Shown here: positions 7,734 through 15,567 of the stretch, in pieces
Layout: the number at the start of each line of letters is the position of its first letter
How positions within the stretch are numbered: position 1 is the stretch's first letter
Assembly (NCBI GenBank): GCA_025464025.1
Contig: JAODBP010000323.1
Location: forward strand, 1 to 25,558
Origin: Actinomycetes bacterium
Lineage (GTDB): Bacteria; Actinomycetota; Acidimicrobiia; Acidimicrobiales; CADCSY01
Reading direction: 5' to 3'
Length of the DNA: 25,558 nucleotides
Program-made: the position numbers and the translations under genes
Notes under the pieces: model-generated
What the model saw: only the letters and a program-made list of their open reading frames with translations
What the model was told of the DNA's origin: nothing
Database searches by the model: none

Positions 7734-8666
7734 TCAGCAGCGGGTGCGGGCGGCGCTGGCGCCGGGGACCCGGCCGCCGCAGGCGATGACGCTGCGCAAC
7801 GACACCGTGCCCCGGGCGCTGATCCGCTCGAGCCGCGTCGCGCCGGTCCGGTCGCCCCGGAGATACAGGTCCAAGAAGGCGATCATGGTGGCGAAGATCG
7901 CCGGCTGCTTCCCCTGGGCCGGGTCGATGGCGGCGTAGTGATCCGCCCCCTTGATCGCGCCGAACCACTTCGGCGCCCGGGATGCGTCGTAGAAGCCCCT
8001 GGTCGTCGCGGTGAGGTCGTCCTTGTCACCGGCGAGGTAGAGCACCGGGACGTTCCCGGCCGGGGCGGCCATGGGGAACGCCGGGAACACCGCAGGGGCG
8101 CCGACGATCGCCGCCTTGACCCGCGGGTCGAGACCCGACGGCGCGAGCACCCCGAGCGTCGTGTAGCCACCGAGCGACTCACCGGCCACCCCGATGCGAT
8201 CGGGGTCGACCTTGCCGCTCAGGAAGTTCCCGGGTCGGGCCGATGCCTCGATCACCTTGGTCAGGACGAACGACAGGTCGCCGGGCTGGTTGGCCCGGTC
8301 GGTGCCGGTCACCCCACCCGGCGCCAGGTTGTTCGACAGCGGGTACTGCGGGGCGACCACGAGGTAGCCCTTCGCCGCGAGGGCGTCGTACATCGGCTCC
8401 GACAGCCGGACCGGCGTGCCCTGGCCGTGGCTCCACACCACCACCGGGAACGGGCCGTTGCCCTCGGGGATGGCGAGCTCGACGCCGATCGTCCGCGACG
8501 TCGCGCCCTTGTAGGTGCCGTTCGCCGGCGTCCGACGGCTCGTGTCGACGTACTCGACGTACGGGCGATCGAACCCGAGATCGGTCGCGCCGACCACGGT
8601 CGGAGCGACCACGGCACCGACCAGCACCGCCAGCACCACGACGGCCCCCCGCCCCAGCCTCGTCAC
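7734..8666 (-). CDS. Secreted alpha/beta hydrolase (chlorophyllase/PAF-acetylhydrolase-like)
   Basis: 310 residues. GTG 8666 gives a clear signal peptide: MTRLGRG, a hydrophobic core to about residue 22, and a likely cleavage near VVGA/TDL. The catalytic triad fits: Ser164 in GESLGGY, Asp214 or Asp217 in LAGDKDDLT, and His243 in GADHYA. WSHGQGT at 78-84 supplies the oxyanion region. This resembles the chlorophyllase/dienelactone-hydrolase/PAF-acetylhydrolase group. The protein ends in a Cys, and a second Cys (C296) precedes it, so a C-terminal disulfide is possible. TATGCT (8675-8680 on the minus strand) lies 8 nt before the GTG, suggesting a nearly leaderless mRNA. It diverges from the cell-wall-binding protein. 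Substrate unknown. Confidence 0.82.
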   Translation of the reverse strand: MTRLGRGAVVVLAVLVGAVVAPTVVGATDLGFDRPYVEYVDTSRRTPANGTYKGATSRTIGVELAIPEGNGPFPVVVWSHGQGTPVRLSEPMYDALAAKGYLVVAPQYPLSNNLAPGGVTGTDRANQPGDLSFVLTKVIEASARPGNFLSGKVDPDRIGVAGESLGGYTTLGVLAPSGLDPRVKAAIVGAPAVFPAFPMAAPAGNVPVLYLAGDKDDLTATTRGFYDASRAPKWFGAIKGADHYAAIDPAQGKQPAIFATMIAFLDLYLRGDRTGATRLERISARGTVSLRSVIACGGRVPGASAARTRC

Positions 8667-8731
8667 GAGCGCGGAGCATACGTGGACCACTACGTTCCGT
8701 GCCGACGATCTCGGCGGTGCAGGGGGAGACG
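8667..8731. promoter_or_regulatory. Divergent promoter region between secreted hydrolase and cell-wall-binding protein
   Basis: TATGCT on the minus strand (8675-8680) and TACGTT on the plus strand (8691-8696) are TAnnnT -10 candidates for the two genes. Between them sits GTGGACCAC (8682-8690), a 4+1+4 palindrome that could bind one regulator for both. AGGGGGAG (8721-8728) is the ribosome site for GTG 8732. Short motifs only. Confidence 0.35.
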
Positions 8732-9988
8732 GTGGGACGACGGGGGACGAGTGCAGCGCTGGCCGGGCTGGTCGCGCTGGTCGTGTTGGCCGGCGCCCCG
8801 GCGACCGGGCTCGACTACGAGTACACGGCGACGCCGGCATCGGGCCCGCCCGGCGCGACGGTGACGCTGTCGGGTGGCGGGTGCCCGGTCGGCAGCGACG
8901 GCATCGCCGTCGACCTGCTCGACCCCGCCGGCGACCACGTGCTGGCCTCGGCGTCGATGTCGGGCGGGACCTCGTGGAGCGGCGCCGTCGCCGTGCCGGC
9001 CGAAGCCCGCAACGGGAGCTACGGCCTCCTGGTGCGGTGCGGTGCCAGCGGCTACCTCGCACCCATGCGCCGGTTCACCGTCGACGGCGGGACCTCGGGC
9101 GTCCGGCTCGCCGGCGCCAGCCGCATCGCGACGGCCGTCGCCGTCTCGCGCGACCTCCACCCCGATGGCGGCACCGCCGATGCCGTGGTGCTCTCCCGCT
9201 TCGACGGCTACGCCGACGCCCTGGCCGGGTCGCCCCTGGCCGCCTCACTCGGCGCGCCCCTGCTGCTCACCGCCCCCGCGACCCTCGACCCGGTCACCCG
9301 CGCCGAGATCGAGCGCGTGCTCGTGCCCGGCGGTGCCGTCCACGTGCTCGGCGGCCGCGCTGCCATCAGCGATGCCGTCGCCGCCCAGCTCACGACCATG
9401 GGCTACCGGGTCGTCCGCTACGCCGGGGCCAACCGGTACGACACCGCCGTGCGCATCGCCCGCACGTTCGGCCCGCCCGGTGCCGTCCTCCTCGCCAACG
9501 GCAACGACTTCCGCGAGGGCCTGGTCGCCGGGGTCGCCGCCGCCCAGGCCGGGCAGGACGCACCCGCGGTCCTGCTCCTGACCAACGGCCGGTCCCTCCC
9601 CGCCGAGACGAGGGCCTACCTCGACGACCTGCGCGGCGTGTCGACGTTCGCCGTCGGCGCGCCGGCCGCCGCCGCCATGCCGACCGCCGTCCCGCTGGTG
9701 GGCGCCGACGCCGCCGACACCTCGCGCAAGGTCGCCGCCCAGTTCTTCCCGGCACCGGCCGCGGTCGGCCTGGCGAACGCATCGTCGTTCGCCGACGGCC
9801 TGGCCGGCGGTGCCCACGCCGCCGCCAACGGGGCGCCGCTGCTGCTCACCAACCCGGGTGCGCTCCCGCCGACGGTCCGCACCTACCTGGTCGACCGCCG
9901 GGCCGCCGTGGTCATCGCGTTCGTGTACGGCGGCACCGGCGCCGTCGCCGACACCACCTTCCAAGCCGCCCGGGCCGCCATCACCTGA
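8732..9988 (+). CDS. Secreted protein with three cell-wall-binding repeats (CWB2 family)
   Basis: 418 residues. GTG 8732 was chosen because AGGGGGAG precedes it; in-frame GTGs at 8717 and 8699 are alternatives. Residues 1-25 are a signal peptide (GLVALVVLAGAPATG). Residues 28-120 are an Ig-like/beta domain with TATPASGPPGATVTLSG and two Cys (C51, C103). Residues 124-418 contain three tandem CWB2-type repeats with recurring elements: RLAGASRIATAV / RYAGANRYDTAV / PLVGADAADTSR, then FADGLAG-type loops and APLLLT. This repeat anchors proteins to the cell wall in other Gram-positives. No catalytic domain is visible, so it is probably a surface structural or adhesive protein. Its stop shares the TGATCA hexamer with the convergent acyltransferase. 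Confidence 0.85.
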   Translation: MGRRGTSAALAGLVALVVLAGAPATGLDYEYTATPASGPPGATVTLSGGGCPVGSDGIAVDLLDPAGDHVLASASMSGGTSWSGAVAVPAEARNGSYGLLVRCGASGYLAPMRRFTVDGGTSGVRLAGASRIATAVAVSRDLHPDGGTADAVVLSRFDGYADALAGSPLAASLGAPLLLTAPATLDPVTRAEIERVLVPGGAVHVLGGRAAISDAVAAQLTTMGYRVVRYAGANRYDTAVRIARTFGPPGAVLLANGNDFREGLVAGVAAAQAGQDAPAVLLLTNGRSLPAETRAYLDDLRGVSTFAVGAPAAAAMPTAVPLVGADAADTSRKVAAQFFPAPAAVGLANASSFADGLAGGAHAAANGAPLLLTNPGALPPTVRTYLVDRRAAVVIAFVYGGTGAVADTTFQAARAAIT

Positions 9989-11872
9989 TCAGCCGGCCGC
10001 CAACGTCCTGCCGACGAGGTTGGCGTACTCGCGAGCGCCCGTGCGGTTGGTGTGGACGCCGTCGCTGCCGAACCACTCGGGGTGCTGGGCGGCGAGGGCG
10101 TGCCAGTCGGCGACCCGCAGCCACGGGAACCGGGCCAGGGCGTCGTGCAGCGCGGCGTTGCTCGGGTCCTGCCACGGGCGGGGCACCCAGACGTTGACGG
10201 CGATCACCTTCGGGATCCCGGCGACGAGGCCGGCGAGCCGGTCGAGGTGCTTGGGCCGGATGAGCCCGTTCGAGCCCATCTGCACGACGAGCACGTCGAT
10301 GCCGTCGAGGTGGTGGGCGTCGCGCTCGGCCTGGAGGGCGTCGAGGACGTCGTCGGGCTGGCGACCGATGTCGGCGTCGACCAGCGTTCCCGGCCCGAGC
10401 ACCCGCTGGACCTCACCGCCGGCACCCAGCAGCACCGACTCCCCCACGGCCACGGCGTGGATGGGCCCGACCGGCGGGGGCGGTGGCGGGAGCGGCACGG
10501 TCGTGGTCGGTGCCGGGCGGGTGGTCGTCGGGGCCGGCGCCGCCGTGGTGGTCGTGGTCGGCGGGAGCGTGGTGGTCGTCGAGGTGGTGGTCGTGGTCGG
10601 GGCGACGGTGGTCGTCGTCGGCGGCAGCGTCGTGGTCGGCGAGACGAAGAACACCGGGGTCGTCGACGCCGTCCGCACCGTCGAGCTGGCCAGCGCCACC
10701 ACGAGGAGCACGGCGGCGGCGAACACCAGCCGGCGGGCCCCGGCCACGCCGGCCCGCCGGGTCACGCGCAGCGTGCCGGACACAAGCTGGGTCACCGCCT
10801 CGGCCAGCACCAGCGTGAGCCCGACCCGCAGCCCGAGGAGCGCCCACCCGTGCACGTCGACGTCGGTGCCCGGCCGGGTGGCGGTGAGCACCGGCCCGTG
10901 CACGAGGTAGATGGCGTAGGAGCGGGTCCCGACGTAGACGAGCGGCCGCCACGACAGCGCCTGGCCGACGCCCGCCGCCGGGTGGACGACGGCGGCGACG
11001 AGGACGGCCGCGAGGACGGCGGCCACCAGTAGTCCGCCCCGGTAGGCGAAGGCCGAGGTGCCCTGGAGGCCGAGCACCAGCGCGGTCAGCCCACCCAGGG
11101 CCACGGCACCGGCGGTGGCGACGACCAGTCCGGCCCGAGCCGGGATCGCCGGGCGCAGCCGAGCCGCCGGCCACAGCACGGCCAGGGCGGCGCCCACGAG
11201 GAGCGTGCCGATCCGGAAGCCGGTGCCGTAGTACACCCACGAGGGGTCGTGGCCGGGGCGGAAGGCGACGGCCATCGCCACGAACGACAACAGCGCCCCA
11301 CCGGCCGCGACCCAGGCCACCCCTCGGCGACCCCACCGGCGGAGGGCGACGACGGCGACCACCGGCCACACGGCGTAGAACTGGGCCTCGACGCCGAGCG
11401 ACCACAGGTGCCGCAGCGGCGACGGCCGGCCGATGGCCTCGAAGTACGACCGCCCGGCCGCCGCCTCGAACCAGTTGCTCCCCTGGGCCAGGGCGGCGAA
11501 CAGCTCGCCCCGGATGCGGCCGGCCACGTCGTCGTAGAGCACGGGTGTGAGCAGGGCGACGCCGACCAACGTCACCAGGAGCGGCGGCACCAGTCGTCGG
11601 GCCCGACGGCGCCAGAACCCGAACAGCCACACCGAGCCGTGCCGGCCCCACTCGTCGAGCAGGAGCGAGGTGATCAGGTAGCCGGAGAGCACGAAGAAGA
11701 CGTCGACGCCGAGGAAGCCGCCTGGGACCGCCGACTCGTCGAGGTGGTAGGCGAACACGGCGATGACGGCAAGGGCTCGGAGGCCGTCGAGGCCGGCGAT
11801 CCGCGACGGGAACGACGGCTCGGCAGGCGCGGCGCGCAGCGGCCGAGGCCGTGCCGCATCCGTCGCCGCCAT
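9989..11872 (-). CDS. Acyltransferase-3 (OafA-like) with C-terminal SGNH domain
   Basis: 627 residues. Residues 25-400 form a multi-pass acyltransferase-3 domain with the R-X10-H motif (Arg32 and His43 in LDGLRALAVIAVFAYHL), FFVLSGYLIT and RHLWSLGVEAQFYAVWP. A Thr/Pro-rich linker covers about 411-470. Residues 471-627 are an SGNH hydrolase-like domain: Ser479 in VGES, Asn535 in MGSNG, Asp604 and His607 in SDGVH. This architecture O-acetylates surface polysaccharide or peptidoglycan: the membrane domain passes acyl groups across, the SGNH domain transfers them outside. ATG 11872 was preferred over 11878, because GGAGGGG then lies six bases upstream instead of touching the start. TACGGT at 11904-11909 is a possible -10. 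It ends flush against the CWB2 gene. Confidence 0.9.
   Translation of the reverse strand: MAATDAARPRPLRAAPAEPSFPSRIAGLDGLRALAVIAVFAYHLDESAVPGGFLGVDVFFVLSGYLITSLLLDEWGRHGSVWLFGFWRRRARRLVPPLLVTLVGVALLTPVLYDDVAGRIRGELFAALAQGSNWFEAAAGRSYFEAIGRPSPLRHLWSLGVEAQFYAVWPVVAVVALRRWGRRGVAWVAAGGALLSFVAMAVAFRPGHDPSWVYYGTGFRIGTLLVGAALAVLWPAARLRPAIPARAGLVVATAGAVALGGLTALVLGLQGTSAFAYRGGLLVAAVLAAVLVAAVVHPAAGVGQALSWRPLVYVGTRSYAIYLVHGPVLTATRPGTDVDVHGWALLGLRVGLTLVLAEAVTQLVSGTLRVTRRAGVAGARRLVFAAAVLLVVALASSTVRTASTTPVFFVSPTTTLPPTTTTVAPTTTTTSTTTTLPPTTTTTAAPAPTTTRPAPTTTVPLPPPPPPVGPIHAVAVGESVLLGAGGEVQRVLGPGTLVDADIGRQPDDVLDALQAERDAHHLDGIDVLVVQMGSNGLIRPKHLDRLAGLVAGIPKVIAVNVWVPRPWQDPSNAALHDALARFPWLRVADWHALAAQHPEWFGSDGVHTNRTGAREYANLVGRTLAAG
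10470..10642 (-). repeat. Low-complexity Thr/Pro-encoding tract
   Basis: Short imperfect GTGGTCGT/GGCGG units encode a linker of runs such as TTTTLPPTTTT followed by a poly-Pro stretch, joining the membrane acyltransferase and SGNH domains. Such tracts are prone to slippage and length variation, and the Thr residues could be glycosylated outside the cell. It is not a CRISPR: units are short, irregular and in frame. Confidence 0.8.
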
Positions 11873-11953
11873 CGCCATCCCCTCCGTCTCGGCCGGTCCT
11901 TGACCGTAGGACGCCGAGCGCGGCGGTGACGTTCCGAAGGGGTTGCGGTCTCG

Positions 11954-12100
11954 CTACTCCTGCACGTCGGTGACGTGCACGTCCCACACGCTGCCGGCGA
12001 GCCCGGCCGACGGGTAGGTGCCCGACTCCCACCCGCACGTGCAGGACGCGACGCACCCGCCAGGGGCGCAGGCGATCTCGACGAGCTGGTGGGGGGCCAC
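11954..12100 (-). CDS. Small Cys-rich protein, possible zinc-binding
   Basis: 48 residues from GTG 12100 to TAG 11954. The sequence contains Cys11, Cys16, Cys20 and Cys22 in ACAPGGCVASCTCGWESG, followed by AGSVWDVHVTDVQE. Four closely spaced Cys suggest a zinc site. The CxCGWESG...WDxH pattern is like small actinobacterial proteins of unknown function (from memory, not checked). The frame continues upstream, but that part is Arg/Ser-rich and looks non-coding. No good ribosome site is visible, so the start is uncertain. It diverges from the small gene at 12183. Confidence 0.45.
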   Translation of the reverse strand: MAPHQLVEIACAPGGCVASCTCGWESGTYPSAGLAGSVWDVHVTDVQE

Positions 12101-12182
12101 GTGTCCACGATCGGCGCATCCGCGCCGTTCCGTAGGACTTCTCCCCCTCAAGCTCCGGGCGGCAGCGGTCGAAGAAGACGGG

Positions 12183-12359
12183 GTGAACGATCGCGTGGTC
12201 CTCACCCCCGACACCCTGCGCCTCCTCCAGCACGCCGCCGTCATCACCGACGCCGCCGGCCAGCTCGACACGAGCCTCGGCTGGGAGCGCGACGAGCTCC
12301 TCGACACCATCGAGATGCACGTCGGCGCCATGCGCGTCGCGGTGGGCACCTACCGCTGA
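12183..12359 (+). CDS. Small hypothetical protein
   Basis: 58 residues from GTG 12183, beginning VNDRVVLTPDTLRLLQHA and ending MRVAVGTYR. It has a protein-like amphipathic composition (helix, hydrophobic spacing, Asp/Glu and Leu), whereas the upstream part of the same frame is Arg/Pro-rich and looks like noise. A weak purine run (GAAGA) lies about 9 nt before the GTG. It is convergent with the MatB gene, which ends at 12388, leaving 28 nt between. I do not recognise a family. Confidence 0.4.
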   Translation: MNDRVVLTPDTLRLLQHAAVITDAAGQLDTSLGWERDELLDTIEMHVGAMRVAVGTYR

Positions 12360-12387
12360 GCCGCCAGACCGTCTGCGCGCGTTCAGA

Positions 12388-13797
12388 TCAAGGTGTCCCG
12401 AACCTCGCTCGTAGCTCGGCCTTCGTCACCTTGCCCATGGCGTTGCGGGGCAGGGCGTCGACCACCTCGACCCGCTTCGGGACCTTGAACCCGGCCAGCT
12501 TCCCCCGGGCCGCCAGCCGCACGGCCTCGGGGTCGAGCACGACGCCGGCCTCGGCCACGACGACGGCGAGCACCGCCTCCCCGAGGTCGGGGTCGGCCAC
12601 GCCGACGACGGCGCACTCGAGCACCCCGTCGATGGCGTCGACGACGTCCTCGACCTCCTTCGGGTAGACGTTCAGCCCGCCCGAGATCACCAGGTCCTTG
12701 GCCCGGCCGACGATGCGCAGGTAGCCGTCGTCGTCCCAGGCACCGATGTCGCCGGTCCGGAACCAGCCGTCGTCGGTGAACTCGGTCGCCCGCAGCTCCG
12801 GTCGCCGCCAGTAGCCGGCGAAGACGTTGGGGCCGCGGACCTCGATGACCTCGTCCTCCGCGATGCGCACGTCGGTCCCGGGCAGGGGGAAGCCGACCGT
12901 GCCCGCCCGACGCTCGCCGTCGAGCGGGTTCGACGTGAGCATCGACGTCTCGGTCATCCCGTACCGCTCGAGCACGGCGTGGCCGGTGCGGGCGCGGAAC
13001 GCGTCGTGGGTGGTGGCCAGCATGGGCGCCGAGCCGGAGACGAACAGCCGCACGTGCGAGCACGCCTCGGCATCGAAGCGGGGATCGTCGAGGAGCCGGG
13101 TGTAGTGGGTCGGCACGCCCATGAGGACCGTGCAGCGGGGCAGCTCGGCGAGCACCTCGTCGACGTCGAAGCGGGGCAGGAACACCATGCCGGTGCCGTT
13201 GGCCAGCGTGCAGTTGACGGCCACGAACAGGCCGTGGGTGTGGAAGATCGGCAGCACGTGGAGCAGCACGTCGTCCGGCCCGAAGCCCCAGAGCTCGTGT
13301 AGCACGGCCGTGTTCGAGGCCAGGTTGCGGTGGCTGAGCATCGCCCCCTTCGGCCGACCGGTCGTGCCGCTCGTGTAGAGGATGGCGGCCAGGTCGTCGG
13401 GCCCGACCTCGACGTCGTCGAACGTGGTGGGCCGCTCGAGTGACTCGGCGACCAGAGCGGCGAGGCCGGCATCGTCGAGGACGAGGGACGGCTCGGCGTC
13501 GGCCACCAGGTGGGCCACCTCGTCGGCCGTGTAGGCCGTGTTCATCGGCAGCAGCACGGCGCCGGCCCGCACGCAGGCCAGGTACGTGAGCACCGCCTCG
13601 GGCGACTTCTCGACCTGGAGGGCGACACGGTCGCCCGGGCCCACGCCGGCCGCCACCAGGGCGTGGGCCAGCCGGGCCGAGCGCCGGTCGACGTCGCCGT
13701 ACGTGAGGCGGGCGCCGCCGGGCACCTCGAGGAAGGTGGTCGCGTCGGGGTCGGCTGGCCGACCCCGACGGAACAGCTCCGGCAGGGTGTCGATCAG
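12388..13797 (-). CDS. matB: Malonyl-CoA synthetase (MatB-type)
   Basis: An AMP-forming ligase that by family makes malonyl- or methylmalonyl-CoA from the free diacid, ATP and CoA. Features match MatB closely: LPMNTAYTADEV, P-loop ILYTSGTTGRPKGAMLSHRN, LPIFHTHGLFVAVN, LMGVPTHYTRLL, HVRLFVSGSAPML, YGMTETSM, GGLNVYPKEVED and NAMGKVTK with the catalytic Lys near the end. The first standard start is GTG 13725 (445 residues), but the 24 codons before it encode LIDTLPELFRRG, which resembles MatB N-termini (NLFARLF type). That stretch contains no ATG, GTG or TTG; it starts with CTG 13797 directly after the cupin's TAG, in the same frame. I therefore report the CTG boundary and regard initiation as unresolved. 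Confidence 0.85.
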   Translation of the reverse strand: MIDTLPELFRRGRPADPDATTFLEVPGGARLTYGDVDRRSARLAHALVAAGVGPGDRVALQVEKSPEAVLTYLACVRAGAVLLPMNTAYTADEVAHLVADAEPSLVLDDAGLAALVAESLERPTTFDDVEVGPDDLAAILYTSGTTGRPKGAMLSHRNLASNTAVLHELWGFGPDDVLLHVLPIFHTHGLFVAVNCTLANGTGMVFLPRFDVDEVLAELPRCTVLMGVPTHYTRLLDDPRFDAEACSHVRLFVSGSAPMLATTHDAFRARTGHAVLERYGMTETSMLTSNPLDGERRAGTVGFPLPGTDVRIAEDEVIEVRGPNVFAGYWRRPELRATEFTDDGWFRTGDIGAWDDDGYLRIVGRAKDLVISGGLNVYPKEVEDVVDAIDGVLECAVVGVADPDLGEAVLAVVVAEAGVVLDPEAVRLAARGKLAGFKVPKRVEVVDALPRNAMGKVTKAELRARFGTP

Positions 13798-14256
13798 CTA
13801 CGCCACCACGACGTTCGGGCGGGGGAAGCCCTGGGCCTCGCACAGGGCGTAGTAGGCCGCGAGGGTGCCGGCGCCGTCGGCCACGCTGTCGATCTTGCCG
13901 TCGGCGTCGAGGTTGAGGTTGGCGCCGTACATCTGGAACCAGACCCGGGTGTCGTCCTCGATGCACGTGAGCGTGTGGATCGAGCCGGCCGGCTCGAACA
14001 GGAACGACCCGGCCCGGTTGACGTAGTCGTACTCGGCGTACTTCCAGGCGCCGGACGTCGTGTAGCCGTAGACCGGGCCGGTGTGCTTGTGCGTCTGCAC
14101 CGCGAAGCCGGCCTGGAAGATGTTCTCGACGATCCAGAGGCCCTGGCGCTCGTCGACCTGGAGGACCTTCAGCTTGTTGCCGTTGCCGATCTCGACGAAC
14201 GGCAGGTCGTCCACCCCGATGTGGATGGCCTCGGGTGCGTTCTGGACTGCGGTCAT
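13798..14256 (-). CDS. Cupin protein, 2,4'-dihydroxyacetophenone dioxygenase-like
   Basis: 152 residues. ATG 14256 has GAGGGGGAG about 5 nt upstream. A single cupin barrel is visible with metal-ligand candidates His56 and His58 (QTHKHTGPVYGYT), Glu75 (KYAEYDY) and His94 (PAGSIHTL). The HTGPVYGYTTSGAW and FLFEPAGSIH segments match proteins annotated as the 2,4'-dihydroxyacetophenone/acetylacetone-type C-C cleaving dioxygenases, which use a mononuclear non-haem metal. The exact substrate is unknown. It is followed immediately and in the same frame by MatB, so the two are co-translated or coupled. It diverges from the P450 gene across an 88-bp control region. Confidence 0.8.
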   Translation of the reverse strand: MTAVQNAPEAIHIGVDDLPFVEIGNGNKLKVLQVDERQGLWIVENIFQAGFAVQTHKHTGPVYGYTTSGAWKYAEYDYVNRAGSFLFEPAGSIHTLTCIEDDTRVWFQMYGANLNLDADGKIDSVADGAGTLAAYYALCEAQGFPRPNVVVA

Positions 14257-14344
14257 GGTTGCTCCCCCTCGCGTCGGTGCCCCACGAGCGTAGGCGAGCT
14301 TCTACTGTGACGAACGATCACTTGATCTGGCTAGGGGGCTGCGC
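14257..14344. promoter_or_regulatory. Divergent control region of cupin-matB and P450 operons
   Basis: GATCA (14316-14320) and TGATC (14323-14327) form a perfect 5+2+5 inverted repeat, an operator candidate. TACTGT (14303-14308, plus) and TACGCT (minus, about 14287-14292) are TAnnnT boxes. AGGGGG (14333-14338) is the P450 ribosome site. GTGA at 14307-14310 and TCAC at 14318-14321 also form a wider 4+7+4 repeat overlapping the first one. Confidence 0.45.
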
Positions 14345-15556
14345 ATGACCACCACGCATGAACCGCGGGTCGACATCTACGACCCGGACTGGTACGTGAG
14401 CGGCGACGTGCACGGCACGCTGGCCGACCTGCGCGAGCACGACCCCGTCCACTGGCAGGACATGCCGGGCGAGCCGGGCTACTGGGCCGTGCTCCGCCAC
14501 GCCGACGTCGTCCACGTGGCCCGCCACCCCGAGGTCTTCTCGGCCTGGCTCGGCAGCGTCGTGCTCGAGCAGCTCGACGACGAGCGGCTCGAGCAAATGC
14601 GCCACATGCTCCTCGTGATGGACCCGCCCAGCCACACGGCCTACCGCCAGCCCCTCGCCCCCCACTTCGGCGCCCGGGTGATCGGCCGCATGGAGGAGCA
14701 GATCCGCGACCGGTGCCGCGCCATCCTCGGTGCCGCCGCCGAGAAGGGCGAGGTCGACTTCTGCCACGACGTGGCCGGCCCCCTGCCGGCCCAGATCATC
14801 GGGGCGATCATGGGCCTCCCCGAGGAGGACGTCGACCAAATCCAGCGGTGGGCCGAGGTCCAGACAAGCGGCCAGGACGACGAGGTCACCGCCGGCTACG
14901 AGGGCAACGCCTCGGTCGACATGGCCATGTACGGCATGGCATGGGCTGCCCGGCGCCGGGCCGAGGCGCCCCGGGACGACATCACCCAGCTCCTCCTCGA
15001 GTCGACGTTCGAGGACGGCCAGCAGATGACCGACATCGACTTCGGGTCGTTCTTCGTGCAGCTCGTCACCGCCGGCAACGACACGACGAAGACCATGATG
15101 AGCTGCGGCACCTACGAGCTGCTCCGTCACCCCGACCAGCTCCAGGCCCTCCGCGACGACTACGCCAGGATCCCGACGGCGGTCGAGGAGATGCTGCGGT
15201 ACTGCAACCCGCTGCACTACTTCCGCCGCACGGCCACGCAGGACGCCGAGCTCGGCGGCAAGCAGATCAAGGCGGGCGACAAGGTGGCGATGATGTACAC
15301 GTCGGCCAACCGCGACCCCGAGGTCTTCGCCGACCCCGAGCGGTTCGACATCAGCCGCACGCCGAACCCGCACCTCAGCTTCGGCATCGGCGCCCACTTC
15401 TGCCTCGGGGCCCACCTGGCCCGCCTCGAGGCGAAGATCTTCTTCGAGGAGCTGCTCTCGACGTTCCGCACCATCGAGATCGCCGGCGAGCCGGCCAAGG
15501 TGCGCTCGAACCTGAACAACGGCTTCAAGCGCATGCCCGTGCGCGTTGCCCGCTAG
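14345..15556 (+). CDS. Cytochrome P450
   Basis: 403 residues, a soluble bacterial P450 that hydroxylates a substrate with O2 and two electrons from a separate redox partner (none in the window). The I-helix oxygen motif is AGNDTT at 243-248, the K-helix ExxR is Glu282/Arg285, and the haem loop is FGIGAHFCLG with ligand Cys353. The C-terminal GFKRMPVRV is typical of the CYP124/125/142-like and related actinobacterial groups active on steroids and lipids, but I cannot name the family. ATG 14345 has AGGGGG six bases upstream. It is followed after 11 nt by an EthD-like gene with a strong ribosome site, so the two form an operon divergent from cupin-matB. Confidence 0.92.
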   Translation: MTTTHEPRVDIYDPDWYVSGDVHGTLADLREHDPVHWQDMPGEPGYWAVLRHADVVHVARHPEVFSAWLGSVVLEQLDDERLEQMRHMLLVMDPPSHTAYRQPLAPHFGARVIGRMEEQIRDRCRAILGAAAEKGEVDFCHDVAGPLPAQIIGAIMGLPEEDVDQIQRWAEVQTSGQDDEVTAGYEGNASVDMAMYGMAWAARRRAEAPRDDITQLLLESTFEDGQQMTDIDFGSFFVQLVTAGNDTTKTMMSCGTYELLRHPDQLQALRDDYARIPTAVEEMLRYCNPLHYFRRTATQDAELGGKQIKAGDKVAMMYTSANRDPEVFADPERFDISRTPNPHLSFGIGAHFCLGAHLARLEAKIFFEELLSTFRTIEIAGEPAKVRSNLNNGFKRMPVRVAR

Positions 15557-15567
15557 GAGGACCTGAG

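Noticed and set aside
10470..10642. Repetitive GTGGTCGT tract as a CRISPR or tandem repeat element
   Set aside because: Units are short, irregular and stay in frame as Thr/Pro codons of the acyltransferase linker.
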